Positions 45,225 to 56,000 of a stretch of DNA of 64,000 nt are shown here, in pieces (the stretch's first letter is position 1; the number at the start of each line of letters is the position of its first letter). The DNA lies in NCBI GenBank assembly GCA_022410635.1, contig JAJVDF010000259.1:208506-272505 (forward strand), written 5' to 3'. This stretch comes from Tretioscincus oriximinensis. Taxonomy: Eukaryota; Chordata; Lepidosauria; Squamata; Gymnophthalmidae. The notes under the pieces are model-generated. The model saw only the letters and a list, made by a program, of their open reading frames with translations, was not told where the DNA came from and did no database searches. A program made the position numbers and the translations under genes.

Positions 45225-47660
45225 TAGAAGCTGTAAGGACGTTAGACCCTCGGGGGCCCTGGGACAGATAAGTGAAGGGCCCCCGGCCACCTATTTGTCT
45301 TATTGGTGTCACAGCTGGGTCTGTGGTGATGATTCTGCTTTACGGGCACTAATAGATTTGGACTTAGAGTGGCAGTTCCCCTCTGCAGGGGTTAAGGACC
45401 CATTCAGATGGTCCGCCCTCGGAAACTTATGGAATCTGGGCGATTCCTGAATGCTCTGCGGGATTTTCCGGTTGGCCTGGATGGCGCTCCTGCTGAGGTT
45501 CTGGTCTCTCTTTGGAATCAGGAGACGACCAGGGCTATCGACACGATTGTTCCCAAGTGACCTCATCGTATCTGTGGAGCCCGTAGAGCACCCTGGTATT
45601 TTGGGGAGTTAAGGGCAATGAAACAGCAAGGGCTGGAGTGCAGGTGGCATAAATCCCAACAAGAGTCTGACCGAACACGGGTTAGAGCACATTATTGTGC
45701 CTACCAGGTGGTGATGGTGGCAGCGAAAAGGAACTATTTCTCTGCTACCATTGCATCCTCGAGTAGTCGTCCAGCAGAGCTCTTTTGAGTGGTAAATGGC
45801 CTAATAAGATTCAGCCTGAGAGTGTAAGGGCAAAGGCCATCAATTATCTGCTGTGACAAATTTGCAAGGCACTTTGAGGGCCAAATTGCTCAGATTCGTG
45901 TGGAATTGGATGCCACTCTTATGAATAGCCAGGAGGAAGTGTCCAGAGAACCGTCTGGTCCTGTTATCTTGGATCAGTTTAAATTGTTGTGCCCTGATGA
46001 TGTGGATAAGCTGTTTGTTGGGGTTCGGCCAACATCTTGCCCTCTGGATCCTTGCCCTTCCTGGCTGATAAAAGCCAGTCAGCACGGTATGACCGGGTGG
46101 GTCCAGGCAGTAGTGAATGCTTCTTTGAGGGATGCAGTGGTTCCGCCGGCTCTTAAAGAGGTGGTGGTGCGCCCTCTCCTCAAGAAGCCTTCCCTGGACC
46201 CAGAAGAGTTAAACAACTACCGCCCGGTGGCCAACATACCCTTCCTGGGCAAGGTTCTGGAGAGGGCCATGGCTGTTAAACTGCAGGCGTGCTTGGAAGA
46301 GACAGATTATCTAGACCCATTTCAATCTGGCTTCAGGCCTGGTCATAGCACGGAAAACGCCTTGGTCGCCCTGGTTGATGACCTTCTCCGGGAGAGGGAC
46401 AGGGGCAATACATCCCTGTTAGTCCTCCTGGACCTCTCAGCGGCTTTTGATGCCAATGACCATGGTATCCTCCTGGGGAGGCTGAGGAGTTTAGGAGTTG
46501 GTGGTAAGGCATTGCAGTGGTTCCGCTCCTATCTCCAAGGCTGCATCCAGAGAGTGGTGATGGGGGAGTCTTGCTTGACACCCTGGGAGTTTACTTGTGG
46601 GGTTCCTCAGGGTTCAATCCTCTCTCCCATGCTGTTTAACATCTATATGAAGCCGCTGGGAGAGGTTATCAGGAGATTTGGTGTGAGGTGTCATCAATAT
46701 GCAGATGACATTCAGCTCTATCTCTCTGTTCCTTCTGAATCAGGAGAGGTGGTTGAAGTGCTTGAGGCAGTGATGGGCTGGATGGGGGCCAATAAATTGA
46801 AGCTGAATCCAGACAAGACGGAGGTGCTATGTGTCTCTTCATCCCGGGTCTATGAAGTGAGTAGGCACCCTGTCCTGGATGGGGTGGAATTGCCCTATAA
46901 GGGACAGGTGCGAAATCTAGGGGTGCTTCTGGATCCTTCGCTGATACTTGAAGATCAGGTGGAAGTGGTGGCCAGGAGTGCATATTTCCAGCTAAGTCTA
47001 GTCCGCAAGTTGCGGCCACTTCTGGTCAGGGACGACCTGGCCACAGAAATCCACGCTCTGGTAACTTCCAGGTCAGACTATTGTAATGCACTTTATATGG
47101 GGCTGCCCTTGAAAAGGTTTGGAAGCTGCAGATGGTGTTGAATGCAGCCGCTAGGCTGCTGACGGGAACAGCTGGCCGGACACACATCACGCCGGTCCTG
47201 AAAGAACTGTACTGGCTGCCAATTTGCTACCAAGCCCTATTCAAGGTATTAACTGTAACCCTTAAAGCCTTACATAACTTGGGCCCCAAATATCTAAAGG
47301 AACGCCTTCTCCCATATGAGCCTGCTCATGCCCTAAGATCTGCTGGGGAGGCCCTCTTGACTGTACCACCACCCTCAGTGGCAGAGGGGGTGGGAACCCG
47401 GAATAGGTCCTTCTCTGTGGCAGCCCCCAGACTATGGAATAGTCTCCCCCTTAATGTGCGCCAATCACATCTTTGTGGACTTTCAGAAAATGCTTAAAGA
47501 CATACCTCTTTGGCCTGGCCTTTGGCTAGAAAACTTCTGTCTCCTCCCCATTTTTAGAAAAGGCTGTTTTAAATGTGTTAAAATGATGGTTTTGTTGTTA
47601 ACCGCCCTGAGACCTACGGGTATAGGGCGGTATAAAAATGTAAATAAGTAAATAAAAATA
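45225..47660 (+). mobile_element. L2-clade LINE, 5'-truncated, with nearly complete reverse transcriptase
   Basis: 45900-47141 is a 413-codon open frame with RT motifs in order: VVRPLLKKPSLDP, NNYRPVANIPFLGK, DPFQSGFRPGHST, LLVLLDLSAAFD, CGVPQGSILSPMLFN, YADDIQLYL and KLNPDKTEVL. The catalytic Asp of motif A and the YADD box are present. A frameshift near 47120 moves the C-terminal part (NAAARLLTG, ELYWLPICYQALFKVLT, LWNSLPLNVRQ) to another frame, 47132-47497. Upstream, 45225-45900 is linker sequence in broken frames, including a 10-bp-arm hairpin at 45251-45285. The endonuclease domain is missing. It ends CCGCCCTGAGACC and an AAATAA-rich tail. The copy is dead but not ancient. Confidence 0.88.
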
Positions 47661-48176
47661 ATAAGCCCTTCTGATGTGTTGCATGGATGCAAAGCAGTAA
47701 TCAGCATCACAGACCCAGCCGTGAAGCTGCAGTGTTTGAAAAGAAGGGAAGGGCTCTTGCTCAAGGGCCCAGTTGGGGGCCTTCTACTCTCAGGGCCACA
47801 CCCTATTTGTCCTATTGTACTTCAAAAGAAGCTTTGAAGACACTCTGAAGGCACTTTGGATCCAAGCATTGTAAAAACATTGCTTCTACTTCACTGCACC
47901 ATTGCTCAGGGCAGATCCATCATGCACTATTGCTAATATGCCATTGTTAATTAGCACAATTACTGATATGGAATTAGTGGTATTTAGAATACATGGCAAG
48001 AGGGAAACAGGAAAATAATAAAGTGCTGCCTGAAGAAATGTCACTTCAGGTGTGGGCAGCATTCAGTTAGCTGGACCTTAAGATCATCTAACAGGCCGGA
48101 ATTTTTTCTACTTGTGAGGTGGGAGGTATGCTGTTTACATACAGGAACCGCCATTCAAAATATCCATGTGATGCAA

Positions 48177-48300
48177 TTTCAGAGAAATAGCCGTGTTAGT
48201 CTAGTAGAAAGTCCAGCAAAGGAGTTAGCAGCACTTTGAGACTAACTTGAGAAAAGTGGGTGGCATAAGCTTTCGTAGACATGTCTACTTCTTCAGATGC
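48177..48300 (+). mobile_element. Palindromic-family retroposon, single arm
   Basis: Left arm only, from TTTCAGAGAAATAGCCGTG to TCTACTTCTTCAGATGC. Flanks CATGTGATGCA (just left) and CATGTAATGCA (just right) agree at 10 of 11 positions, a likely target duplication. Confidence 0.65.
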
Positions 48301-48929
48301 AAACATGTAATGCAGTTTAATGTCTTTGTATAAGTGACCCTAGAAGGTAAGGTTCTACCTGTTCCTCAGTTAAGCTGTCTGTTTCTACCTTTCTAAATAG
48401 TATCAGGGATCAATAAGAATAGATTTGTATGTGTTACATTCTTATATATATTTCTCCCAATACATCTATTTATATATATATATAAGATCGTACGTATTTT
48501 ATTCATATCCATAACAAACATAACCATCTTTTATTCTTAAATCATATTGTTAGAGATATCTAATGTACATTAGTGTCCTTGCATTTGTTATCAATAAAAT
48601 TTATCCATAAACAGAAATATTAACCAATTGTTTCAACCATGTATTGGCTTTTGGTTACATCTAAATGATATTTTATCTTAATTCCATATAGTCTTAAGCT
48701 AATTTCCTGACATGAAAAACAGTAACATAAACTTAACTACTTACAAACAGATCACATAAATCAACTATACCTCCCTCTCTTCCACCTGCTTCCTTCCTTG
48801 CTGTCTCCTAATTGTTCCAATCTCTGTTTAAATCCAACATTCAGAGGAAACTAAACATTGAAATAATGAAAATATATGTTTTAACAGGGAGCTGAAAATC
48901 ATTTAAGGTTTGTATCTGCTGCATCTCCA

Positions 48930-49103
48930 GAGAAGAAGAAGAAGAACTGGGTTCTTATACCCCACTTTTTTCACCTTTCAAAGGGGACCCAAAGCCGCTT
49001 ACAAGCGTATTTTTGCCCGAAGGCTTACGTTCTATCTTCCCCACCAGGCTGTGATGGTTCCCATGTATGTACTAGCAGTCAGTTGTAATTTCTTGGTAGT
49101 CAA
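48930..49103 (-). mobile_element. tRNA-headed SINE, antisense, lacking the head
   Basis: GAAGAAGAAGAAGAACTGGG tail, TTTCAAAGGGGACCC, then cut off after GTTGTAATTTCTTGG, where a palindromic retroposon begins (49104). Confidence 0.75.
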
Positions 49104-49320
49104 CTTCAGAGAAATAGCCGTGTTAGTCTAGTAGCAAGTTCAGCAAAGGAGCTAGCAGCACTTTGAGACTAACTTGAGAAAAGTGGGTGGCATAAGCTTT
49201 CGTAGACACATCTTCTTCAGATGCATCTGAGCATCTGAAGAAATAGACGTGTCTACGAAAGCTTAAGCCACCCACTTTTCACAAGTTAGTCTCAAAGTGC
49301 TGCTAGCTCCTTTGCTGGAT
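49104..49320 (+). mobile_element. Palindromic retroposon
   Basis: Two arms of about 105 bp, TTCAGAGAAATAGCCGTGTT... and ...GCTAGCTCCTTTGCTGGA, around TCAGATGCATCTGAGCATCTGA. It adjoins the truncated SINE at 48930-49103. Confidence 0.72.
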
Positions 49321-49424
49321 AATTAATAAAGTTAGCTACGAGAGTATGGAAGGCAGTCTAGGGTGTGATAAATGCTTTCTGTAAAAAAGATGTGTGCTGT
49401 GGGCTTTAAAGGAAGTTGTATTAG

Positions 49425-50070
49425 AGAACCCCTCTAGATCTAGAGGTATTAAATAATTACCTCCCAGTAGTAATACCACTTTTGGGGGGGCAAGGTATTG
49501 AAAATCCACTTCTTCAGTGAAGTGGATTATCTAGACTCATATGAGACTACTTTTGGCTCTTTCAGAGATGGGAGAATTAGGGATGTGCAAGAGGGCCTTT
49601 TTGTAGTAGCCCCTAGTCTCTGGATCAGCTTTCTTCTGGAGCCTCACATTATTCAGCCTTTTGATTCTTAGTTCCTTCTGAGCTTTACGCTGTCTGGGGG
49701 TGGGAGAGTCAGAGGGAGGTTTTTAATGATTTGACTTTTACCTTTTTCTATTGTTACCTGCCCTGGCACCTGTTGATGAATAACAGAATATATGTTGCTA
49801 AATAAATCAAATAAATAAATCACCAATGAGGTGACCTGTACCACTGCCCCTCACATCTCTGGATCAAGAAAAAATCTTTTGTGGATCTTAATACCTGTAG
49901 AGGTCTATGTGGGAGAAGGCACTATTTTCAGATATTTGACTCAAGCCTTTTAGGGCTTTATATGTTGACATCAACACCATGAATTAAGTTTCATAGTGAA
50001 TAGGGAGTGGGCAGAATTTTAAGGATGGTATAGTGTCTCACTAGAGATTACATATTTCAAGAGTCAGTAG
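49425..50070 (+). mobile_element. Two L2 fragments back to back (sense, then antisense)
   Basis: 49425-49820 reads in the sense direction: it begins with decayed RT sequence (AATAATTACCTCCCAGTAG matches NNYRPV), jumps to the 3' end and finishes in AAATAAATC repeats, so it has an internal deletion. 49822-50070 is the antisense 3' end of another copy (GTGGGAGAAGGCACTATTTT, TTTTAGGGCTTTATATG). Confidence 0.5.
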
Positions 50071-51041
50071 GGGCAGGAGCTTTTATCTGCTGGGTTCAAG
50101 AGGTGCTGTAGAGATAAATAAGTCATTGTGCCTCCCAACTCCAAAGCTGGAGTGTCTTAGTCCAGAAAAGGCAGCCTTCTGCTGTTGTGTGGATGTTACC
50201 ATAGACCCCATTATGGTGAATTTTCATGCAATTTTCGTTACAGAAACTGGTCTTGGTTTCCAGGTTAAAAATGAGAAAAACAAGAAAAAAATCTATAAAC
50301 AGTTTGAGTCTGAAGAAGTAAGGCTTCATAAAGACCTGAGATTTCAGTGAAAAAGTATTTTAATGTGGTGTTGAAAGAGGTCTTTCCATCACTTCTTTAC
50401 ATCTGATCTGTACGGAATAAGCTGCTGCTTTTTTTTTTTTTTTTGCAAATTTGGGACTCCGTTTATTAAAGGTTTTGAATGTCAGTGTCAATCAGAATGG
50501 CTTTAAGTCATGGTAGTACTAGGGAACTGATGGACACAGAATTTTATCCTTGGCATCTTTGGAGAAGGTAACAGCAAAGAGTTTATTTATAACTCTAAGT
50601 TATTTATTTATTTTTATTTTTACTCTATACACAAAGTCTCAGTAAAATTATAAAAAAGAAATAATAGACCCCACAGTACTTAGTATTGTAGTTAGTATTA
50701 TATTCCCATACTGATTATGAGCACAGAAGTTTTATTTTTTACTTTCACTTTCATCATGAAATCTTCCAAGTTTTTTAAACCTTTTTTTTTATAAATTAAG
50801 TAGCGTTGTCTGCTTGTCATGTCTCACATTGCTTTAAATAAATAAACCTCTGGCCAGCTGCCACCCCATCTCTATTGTTTCTGTGATTTTCCTTACATGA
50901 ATATTGGGAGGGTCTGTGTGTCTGTGTACATTAGCACACAAACAGCCGTTCCCTATTTTGGGATATAATCTGGAATAAAGACCTTTGTCACTAGCCCTTT
51001 CCTACTAAACCACATTCTTAAAATAGTTTAGTATGGGTGGT

Positions 51042-51598
51042 TAGATTGCCCAGATTTTCTGAGACCCAAACCTGGGTAATTAATATTAATGCTAATTTTC
51101 ATAGTCATAAATATGCAAATTACCCACCAACATGCATTCCCTTCCAAAATTGCCGCCTGAGAAACTGATGAAGAATGTGAGAATTTTTTTAACTGTGCGG
51201 GAATTTTTAAACTGAGAATTTTTGGAGTACATCATAATTTTTTAATTTTTTTACAGAGGGGAAGGTGCCTTCAGAAGCTGGCCCCAGTTGCCAGAACCCC
51301 CTAGTGGTGGTGCAGAGATTTTTNAAAAAAAAAATAAAAAACTTTTTTTTTAAGTGTGCGAGAAGTTTTTGAAGTGTGTGAGAATTTTTATTTTTTACTG
51401 GGGGAGGGTGCTTTCAGGAGCTGGTCTCAGATGCCAGAGCTCCCTAGTGGTGCTGAAGTGAATTTTAAAAAAAATCAAAAAGGTTTTTTAATTTTTTTTC
51501 CTCAGCAAAAACCGGGGAAATGGCGCTCCCCCCGGGAGGGTGGGGTAGACACCCCCAAACTGGGTTTCCCCCCAAAAAAGGAGCATCTGGTCGGCCTA
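51042..51598 (-). mobile_element. hAT-type nonautonomous element, family A, copy 2 (inverted)
   Basis: 557 bp, the reverse complement of the 1217-1804 family across its whole length with scattered differences. It is flanked by the perfect 8-bp duplication TGGGTGGT at 51034-51041 and 51599-51606. Terminal motifs are TAGATTGCCCAGAT and ATCTGGTCGGCCTA. It lies about 870 bases upstream of the exon at 52465. Confidence 0.85.
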
Positions 51599-52464
51599 TG
51601 GGTGGTAAATGTTTTAGAAATCATAATGATGTGTTCTAGCAGGACCTTCATGTGTTCATATCTGTGAACGACCCAGTCAAAAATCTTGTTGAAATCAAAC
51701 CTTCTGGTACTGGACTTTCGATAGATCACTTTTTGAAAAGCAGCCATTTTGTCTTCTCATGCCAACCTTTATGGTATATTGCAGGATTTTAAACAATGTT
51801 TTGTTTTGAATCAAGTGTGGCATAGGTAAAGGGATTTGTTTCCAAAGAATGCTAAAAAAAAATAGCCCTTTTGCCCTAAAACCCATTGAAAGGCAATAAA
51901 ATAAACTTTTGTGAAAATATTTCTTCATGTACTGTGGAGCTGACTGTTTAAAAATGTTTAGTGTGTATTCTTTTAGATTTTTCATATACCAGTTTGGTTG
52001 TAGTTCTAGTGCTCATTATACTTTGGTTTATCAAAAAATAAAGTGCTGAATCAATCATAGGATTAATTATAATCAGTGATTAAAGAGACTGTGTTCTTTT
52101 GGAAGTTGTTGATCAGAAGATGTCCAAATTGGCTTTGATTTGGTTCTTGATCAAGTACATTTTTTTTAGTGAATCATTGTCCAAAATAAATTAAGTTTAT
52201 TGGAGTGGGTGTATTATGGAACTTGGTTGAGTCCATTGTTAGGAGCAGAAATATACGATGATTACAAATATAAAGTGACATACAGAAAAATATATGGGTA
52301 GTCCTAAAGTATAATTATGGTTAAAAATTACAATAAATAAAACAAATAGTTTAAGGGTTGGTATTACAGTGTCTTTTTTCTAGAGTTGATGAAGATAAAT
52401 TATTTTCCTTTCTAAAATTACTTTTTACAATTATTGTATAATTTTTCCCCCTTTCTTCTATCAG

Positions 52465-53065
52465 GCGGGTCCACAATTGCTACAAATGCCGCCAGTGCAG
52501 CTTTACAGCTGTTGATACTCAATCCCTGCTGGAGCATTTCAACTCTGTGCACTGTCAGGAGATGGATGTCACCACAGCCAATGGAGAAGAAAGCCATGGG
52601 GTGGCTACTGCTCTCAAAGAGGAGCCAAAAATAGACCTTAAAGTTTATAGCCTAATTACTGCAGACCCCAAATTGGGAGAACCTGTCTCTGAAAACATAG
52701 TGAAGAGGGAAAAACTGGATGACAAAGAAGTCTTGAAGGAAAAATGTTGGCCGGATGGGTCCAGTGATGATCTTCGTGGTGTATCTTGGAGAGGAGTGGA
52801 CATTTTGAGGGGAAGCCCATCTTACACTCAAACAGGCTTGGGCCTGTTGACCACAGTGTCTGTTGGCCAAGAGCAGCCAAAGCCCTTAAGGGATAGTCCA
52901 AATGTTGAAGCTGCCCATCTTGCACGTCCTGTTTATGGCTTGCCTGTCGAGACCAAGGGCTTTCTTCAAGGAGTGCCCCAAGGAAGTGGAGAGAAATCTG
53001 GACCTCAGTCGTATCCGGGATCTGCTGATAGCAAGTCAAAGGAAGAATCCCAATCACTCTTACGG
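52465..53065 (+). CDS. TRPS1: TRPS1 exon with zinc finger 7 and linker before the GATA finger
   Basis: The first base completes codon 687 (AG+G, Arg); the exon then encodes residues 688-887. It finishes finger 6 (RVHNC) and carries finger 7, first Cys at about 695 ([10 protein letters not shown], His at HFNSVH). The remainder is a hydrophilic linker with sumoylation-type motifs (LKEEP, VKREK). Other segments match the TRPS1 family, including [36 protein letters not shown] and [12 protein letters not shown]. It ends SQSLLR at CGG|GTAGGA, phase 0. In the human protein the next residues lead into the GATA-type finger, whose first Cys is near residue 896. Length up to here agrees with that numbering. 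The GATA exon is not in the window, so the DNA-binding domain is missing only because the window ends. Confidence 0.97.
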
Positions 53066-56000
53066 GTAGGAAACTCAAATTTTAATCTGTATGCGTGAAA
53101 TGTTTTATAATTTGTTTCTTTCAAAAGGATTCTTCATTGTGGGTTGCAAGCTATTGAGCTCAGTGCCTTGAACCATTTGGATTTATGTAAGTAGATTGTC
53201 TGGTAATAGTTTCAGAGCGTTTGTATAATGCTAGCAATGCCAGTTATGGGAATAAGTGATCTTTGTTTGCCTTTTCTATTAAATCCAGTTGTATTGAGTT
53301 AATCATTCCTGCTGATTTTGCAAGATGATGTTACATTTGGAAAAGAAAAGTACAGAACTCCAGAAGGCTACACATGTGTTACAGTAAAACATCTGATCAC
53401 CTCTTAAATTTTAAGGTGGTTTGACAGTATACAGTTAAGTAAGCCATCACTAGATCAAATAGCTTAAAATGTGAAACCTGAATCAAATAATAATAAAAGA
53501 TAGGTCTAGAGATATTTTTTTAAAAAGAAGACGAAGCACTGTGTAATGAAATACAACATTTGGCACTTATTTAGTTGTGTTGGAAACGGAAATAACTAAG
53601 TGGGCGAACCTGGTTGTATGGACTCTTTGTTGTACACTTAGAAAAAAAAAAGTTATACTGTGTGCAGCCTATATTTTTAAGGAAAGAAAAATGAAAACCT
53701 TGATTCAATTTTTATTTATTTTGTAACTTAGTTTTAACTTGCTGTCATTGTGTAAGGCAGACGAGCCTCAAACCCTTGGGGTTGAGGTACATCAACAGGC
53801 TGAATTCAGATTTACTCAATAATTCCATTCACAGTTATGTTTAGTAACCAAGGAGCTGAATAAATAGTCCCCTGGGCTTTATTTGAATTATACGCTGATT
53901 ACTTCTTTTTAATATATAATAACTTTGGTTAATAGTACATTCTGATCTCCTCTATTACTACCAGAATTGTTATAGGCCTGAGAAAGTGTTAAATATTAAG
54001 AAAAATATATATTGTAAGCCTGAGTCAGAAATAAAATCTGTGACGATAGAGATATAGGAACCGTTCAAAGTACTCCCCATGAAACTCAAATACCTGTGAT
54101 ATTGTACTCATGACATTTAAGTTTGAATTCTTTATTGTTTTCATGAAGAAATAGTCTTATATTAAATAAGAACCTTTTCATAACCTGTGCAAACAGATCT
54201 TATCATTATTAAGAGTAACCATGTGTGTGTATGTATATTTATTTAGATACCACACTTTCCATAAAATGTACAAGTTGATTTACACTAAGATACAAGTGAA
54301 AAATCTCAAATTATATCATAATAATGAATTATAATGTGCAGTTACAATAAAAAAGATTTCAGATTCTGTCTGCCAATTATTGTTGGTCTTCAGCAGGTAT
54401 CACTTTTTATCTAAGGATAAAATTGCAGCAGGCTCTCACTGAGCTGCATGGTTGATTAAAGTTGTAAATTGCTAGAATATCCAACCGTGTTTATGCTCAG
54501 TTAAANGTGGTGTACATAGGGATTTATCCCAATTTAATCCAGACTACATGCAGTACTGATTAATTCAGTATACCATCATTCTGTATTAGAGGGTTCTTAG
54601 TACAGATTTGATCTGGATTACCACTAATCCCACGCAGACTGTAGTATGTAGTCTACTATCTTGCTATAAACTGGATTGCTAGATAAGTGAATAAAGGACT
54701 ATGGATAGTGTGTTTGGCTGCATTCACACAGCTGAAACCTACCAACATCTGAGGGTCCCTGCATCACACATCATTTCACTTTGTCCGTGCTGGTTGCATG
54801 GAAAAGCCCTGTAACCCCGCTAATTTCAAGAGAGGGGAAAGTCTGGTTCAGCTATGGAGCTGTCCAAAGGCTCGCTTCCATTCCTCTGTGTGGAACCGCC
54901 ATTACAGGCTTCCACGCTGCTGGAGTGAGATCTCTGTATGAAGGTGTGCAGGATAATACTCCAGCAGCCAATCAGGGAGTTGCATGCGCAATCTAAATCA
55001 TCGCAATTGCTACATACCAGGTGTTACCTTGGTGCCAGTATGTGCTTTACGATGAGGCCTCCAACATCAGCGTAGCACAAAAAAGGTGAGTGCAGACAAA
55101 GGTGTGAGCCCATGTGGCCTGCTCTATTTTTAAAACATGCTGCTTCAGCACATGTTTGGATGGAGCCTTTTCAGGGATTAGAAGAAACGCAGATTCTAAT
55201 GATGAAAAGCAGTACCTAGACATTCATGGTAGAAAATTAATTTGTGGGGATATGTTAGTGATTTTGAAATATCTGCCGTTAAAAAACACTTGAATGCAAA
55301 AAGGAGAAGGAAAAAATGCATATCAACAAAGGAACTTTTTCTTGGATTATTCTATTAATTGCCTGCTGTACTATCATGTGCATGACTATTTAATTTTGTT
55401 TTCTTACTTGTTTCAATCATTTGAATGAAGAAGTATTTAGTAACTGTCGTTCACTTGAGTAAAGAGCAGAGAGGTGAGAGATAATACAACGTTATAGAAA
55501 TGGTGTTACATTTCTGTTCCTCTCTTAACATGTCCAAAAATTACAAGGATGGACAAAGAACAAACATTTAAGCATTTTAGCAGGTGTTTCAAAAATGCAC
55601 AATAAATCACAATGATTAAAAAAAAAGAACAAACCCCTTGATTTTATTATTGTCTGATAATTCAGGTATGATTAAAGGTATAATGTTTATAGACATTAAA
55701 GGTATACTTTTATGGACTGAAACCATACATACCTTAGCCAGAGGTGAATTTATTTGTGATATTCAGGTTTTGGAGCAAGTACAGGCAGCTGGTATTGAAT
55801 GTAGAGAAGAAAGTAATTAGTGATTAATGCCGACTGCAAAGCTTTGATGTATAACCCACCAAACTTCCATTTGTCTCAGTCTCCTAACCAAGTATCACTT
55901 GCCGTTTCTAGCTGCTTGTTTAAAAGTATGGGATGGCAGATATTTATTTATTTACATTTTTATAGTAGTATTATTTGTTGTAGTATTGTCTGGGCAATGA

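Larger units (their letters stand above)
32464..52464 (+). other. TRPS1: TRPS1 intron between the multi-finger exon and the finger-7 exon
   Basis: This 20 kb intron is bounded by GTAAAC and TTCTTCTATCAG. It is the most repeat-laden part of the window: CR1 ends (32572-32862, 40117-40343, 41677-42400), L2 fragments (33530-33800, 35150-35560, 38388-38440, 49425-50070, 50598-50655), an L2 copy with a full RT domain (45225-47660), SINEs (41385-41676, 42821-43140, 43382-43625, 43970-44260, 44605-44845, 48930-49103), palindromic retroposons (40486-40680, 48177-48300, 49104-49320), a pogo-like MITE (37987-38137) and a hAT-like MITE (51042-51598). A CpG-rich promoter-like patch lies at 39100-39490. 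33810-35150, 35570-37980, 38450-39040, 39500-40110, 47670-48170, 50110-50590 and 51610-52460 show no gene. Confidence 0.8.

Noticed and set aside
46333..47019. Minus-strand ORFs of 82 and 116 codons inside the L2 element
   Set aside because: Antisense shadows of the RT frame; no domains.
48177..49320. CRISPR-like or clustered regular repeats
   Set aside because: Repeats are dispersed retroposons with target duplications in a vertebrate intron; there are no regular spacers.
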